A stretch of DNA of 7,021 nucleotides, taken from Bacteroidota bacterium. GTDB lineage: Bacteria; Bacteroidota; Kryptoniia; Kryptoniales; JAKASW01. Where the stretch lies: assembly GCA_021796055.1 (NCBI GenBank), contig JAJYOS010000342.1, forward strand, positions 1 to 7,021, written 5' to 3'. Both the position numbers and the translations under genes were made by a program. This document shows positions 6,499 to 7,021 of this stretch, piece by piece (the first letter of the stretch is position 1; every line of letters begins with the position of its first letter). The notes beneath the pieces are model-generated. The model did no database searches. It was not told the origin of the DNA and was given only the letters and a program-made list of their open reading frames with translations.

Positions 6499-6521
6499 AG
6501 CGTGAAAAGGAGTAGTGCGCT
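6499..6521 (+). promoter_or_regulatory. hemB Shine-Dalgarno site displayed in a hairpin loop
   Basis: AAGGAG at 6507-6512 sits 9 nt before the hemB ATG and is the only strong Shine-Dalgarno sequence in the window. AGCGTG (6499-6504) can pair with TGCGCT (6516-6521) using four Watson-Crick and two wobble pairs, which places the Shine-Dalgarno in an 11-nt loop and ends the stem on the base before the start codon. The Shine-Dalgarno itself is clear; the hairpin is a hand prediction. Confidence 0.6.
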
Positions 6522-7021
6522 ATGATTACAATGACGGAATATCAGAAGAAGACCGGCTTCCCGACTGTTAGAATGAGAAGGCTGAGGATGTCGGAGACGA
6601 TCCGGGAGATGGTTCGCGAAACCGAACTTCAGCCGTCCGATTTTATCTATCCTATGTTTGTCGTTCCCGGCAAGAAAGTCCGCCGGGAGATTTCTTCCAT
6701 GCCCGGCGTTTTTCAGTTGTCTGTCGATGAACTCGTCAGGGAATGCGAGGGCGTCTATAAGGCCGGCGTGAAATCGGTTATCCTGTTCGGCATACCGTCA
6801 CATAAAGATGAATATGGGTCGGAGGCATACGACGAGAACGGTATCGTCCAGCAGGCGATCCGCGAATTGAAGAAACAGGTGCCGGAGTTGTTTGTCATTA
6901 CCGACGTTTGCCTATGTGAATACACATCACACGGGCATTGCGGCGTCCTTCGTGAAATATTGCCGGGTCAGATTGAGATAGTAAATGACGAAACGCTGGA
7001 CCTGCTCGCGAAGGAAGCGTT
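6522..7021 (+). CDS. hemB: Porphobilinogen synthase (5-aminolevulinate dehydratase), 3'-truncated by window edge
   Basis: HemB condenses two 5-aminolevulinate molecules into porphobilinogen in the cytosol as a homo-octamer. The first 166 codons, roughly half the enzyme, are inside the window and open to the edge. The start is fixed by the Shine-Dalgarno AAGGAG at 6507-6512 and by an in-frame TAG at 6513-6515; a second ATG at 6531 is a weaker alternative. Recognisable segments are RMRRLRMSETIREMVRET, FIYPMFVVPGKK, SSMPGVFQLS and VILFGIPSHKDEYGSEAYD. The zinc-binding block DVCLCEYTSHGHCG carries Cys130, Cys132 and Cys140, so this is a cysteine-rich, zinc-dependent active site rather than the aspartate-rich magnesium type. 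The Schiff-base lysines lie beyond the edge. Unlike the tightly packed genes before it, hemB is separated by 173 bp with its own promoter candidate, so it may be regulated apart from hemACDE-H-G. Confidence 0.97.
   Translation, partial: MITMTEYQKKTGFPTVRMRRLRMSETIREMVRETELQPSDFIYPMFVVPGKKVRREISSMPGVFQLSVDELVRECEGVYKAGVKSVILFGIPSHKDEYGSEAYDENGIVQQAIRELKKQVPELFVITDVCLCEYTSHGHCGVLREILPGQIEIVNDETLDLLAKEA

Noticed and set aside
6393..6521. Known riboswitch classes (cobalamin, TPP, c-di-GMP) for the hemB leader.
   Set aside because: I looked for the conserved cores and found only short chance matches (such as CTGAG near 6496), not the full consensus of any class. A cmscan run would be decisive.

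Overview
The window is almost entirely one co-directional (+ strand) haem-biosynthesis gene cluster. In order it holds: hemA (glutamyl-tRNA reductase, 5' end missing), hemC (hydroxymethylbilane synthase), hemD (uroporphyrinogen-III synthase), hemE (uroporphyrinogen decarboxylase), hemH (ferrochelatase), a FAD-dependent protoporphyrinogen oxidase (hemG, also called hemY), and the first half of hemB (porphobilinogen synthase), which runs off the right edge. No mobile element, tRNA, rRNA or CRISPR array is visible.

How the genes work together: HemA commits Glu-tRNA to the C5 route to 5-aminolevulinate. HemB condenses two ALA to porphobilinogen. HemC, HemD and HemE make uroporphyrinogen III and then coproporphyrinogen III. 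HemG and HemH carry out oxidation and iron insertion. The steps not seen here are GSA aminomutase (hemL) and coproporphyrinogen oxidase/dehydrogenase (hemF/hemN); they may lie outside the window.

Layout: positions 1-6348 are nearly continuous coding sequence. hemA overlaps hemC, hemC and hemD are 27 bp apart, hemD overlaps hemE by 14 bp, and hemG starts 6 bp after hemH. Between hemE and hemH sits an open 21-codon frame that starts in an ATGA overlap with the hemE stop and ends in a TAG directly abutting the hemH ATG. Positions 6349-6521 are the only sizeable gap (173 bp). The gap carries a TATAAT-type promoter candidate, two adjacent foldable RNA domains with competing pairings, and a strong Shine-Dalgarno sequence in a hairpin loop just before hemB. 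This hemB leader is the least explained part of the window.

Organism: a bacterium using the C5 pathway, with base composition somewhat over half G+C. The hemACDE-H-G-B arrangement, the general lack of Shine-Dalgarno sequences except at hemB, and the style of the HemH and HemG proteins would fit a member of the Bacteroidota/Chlorobiota/Ignavibacteria (FCB) neighbourhood. That placement is inference from memory and is low to moderate in confidence.
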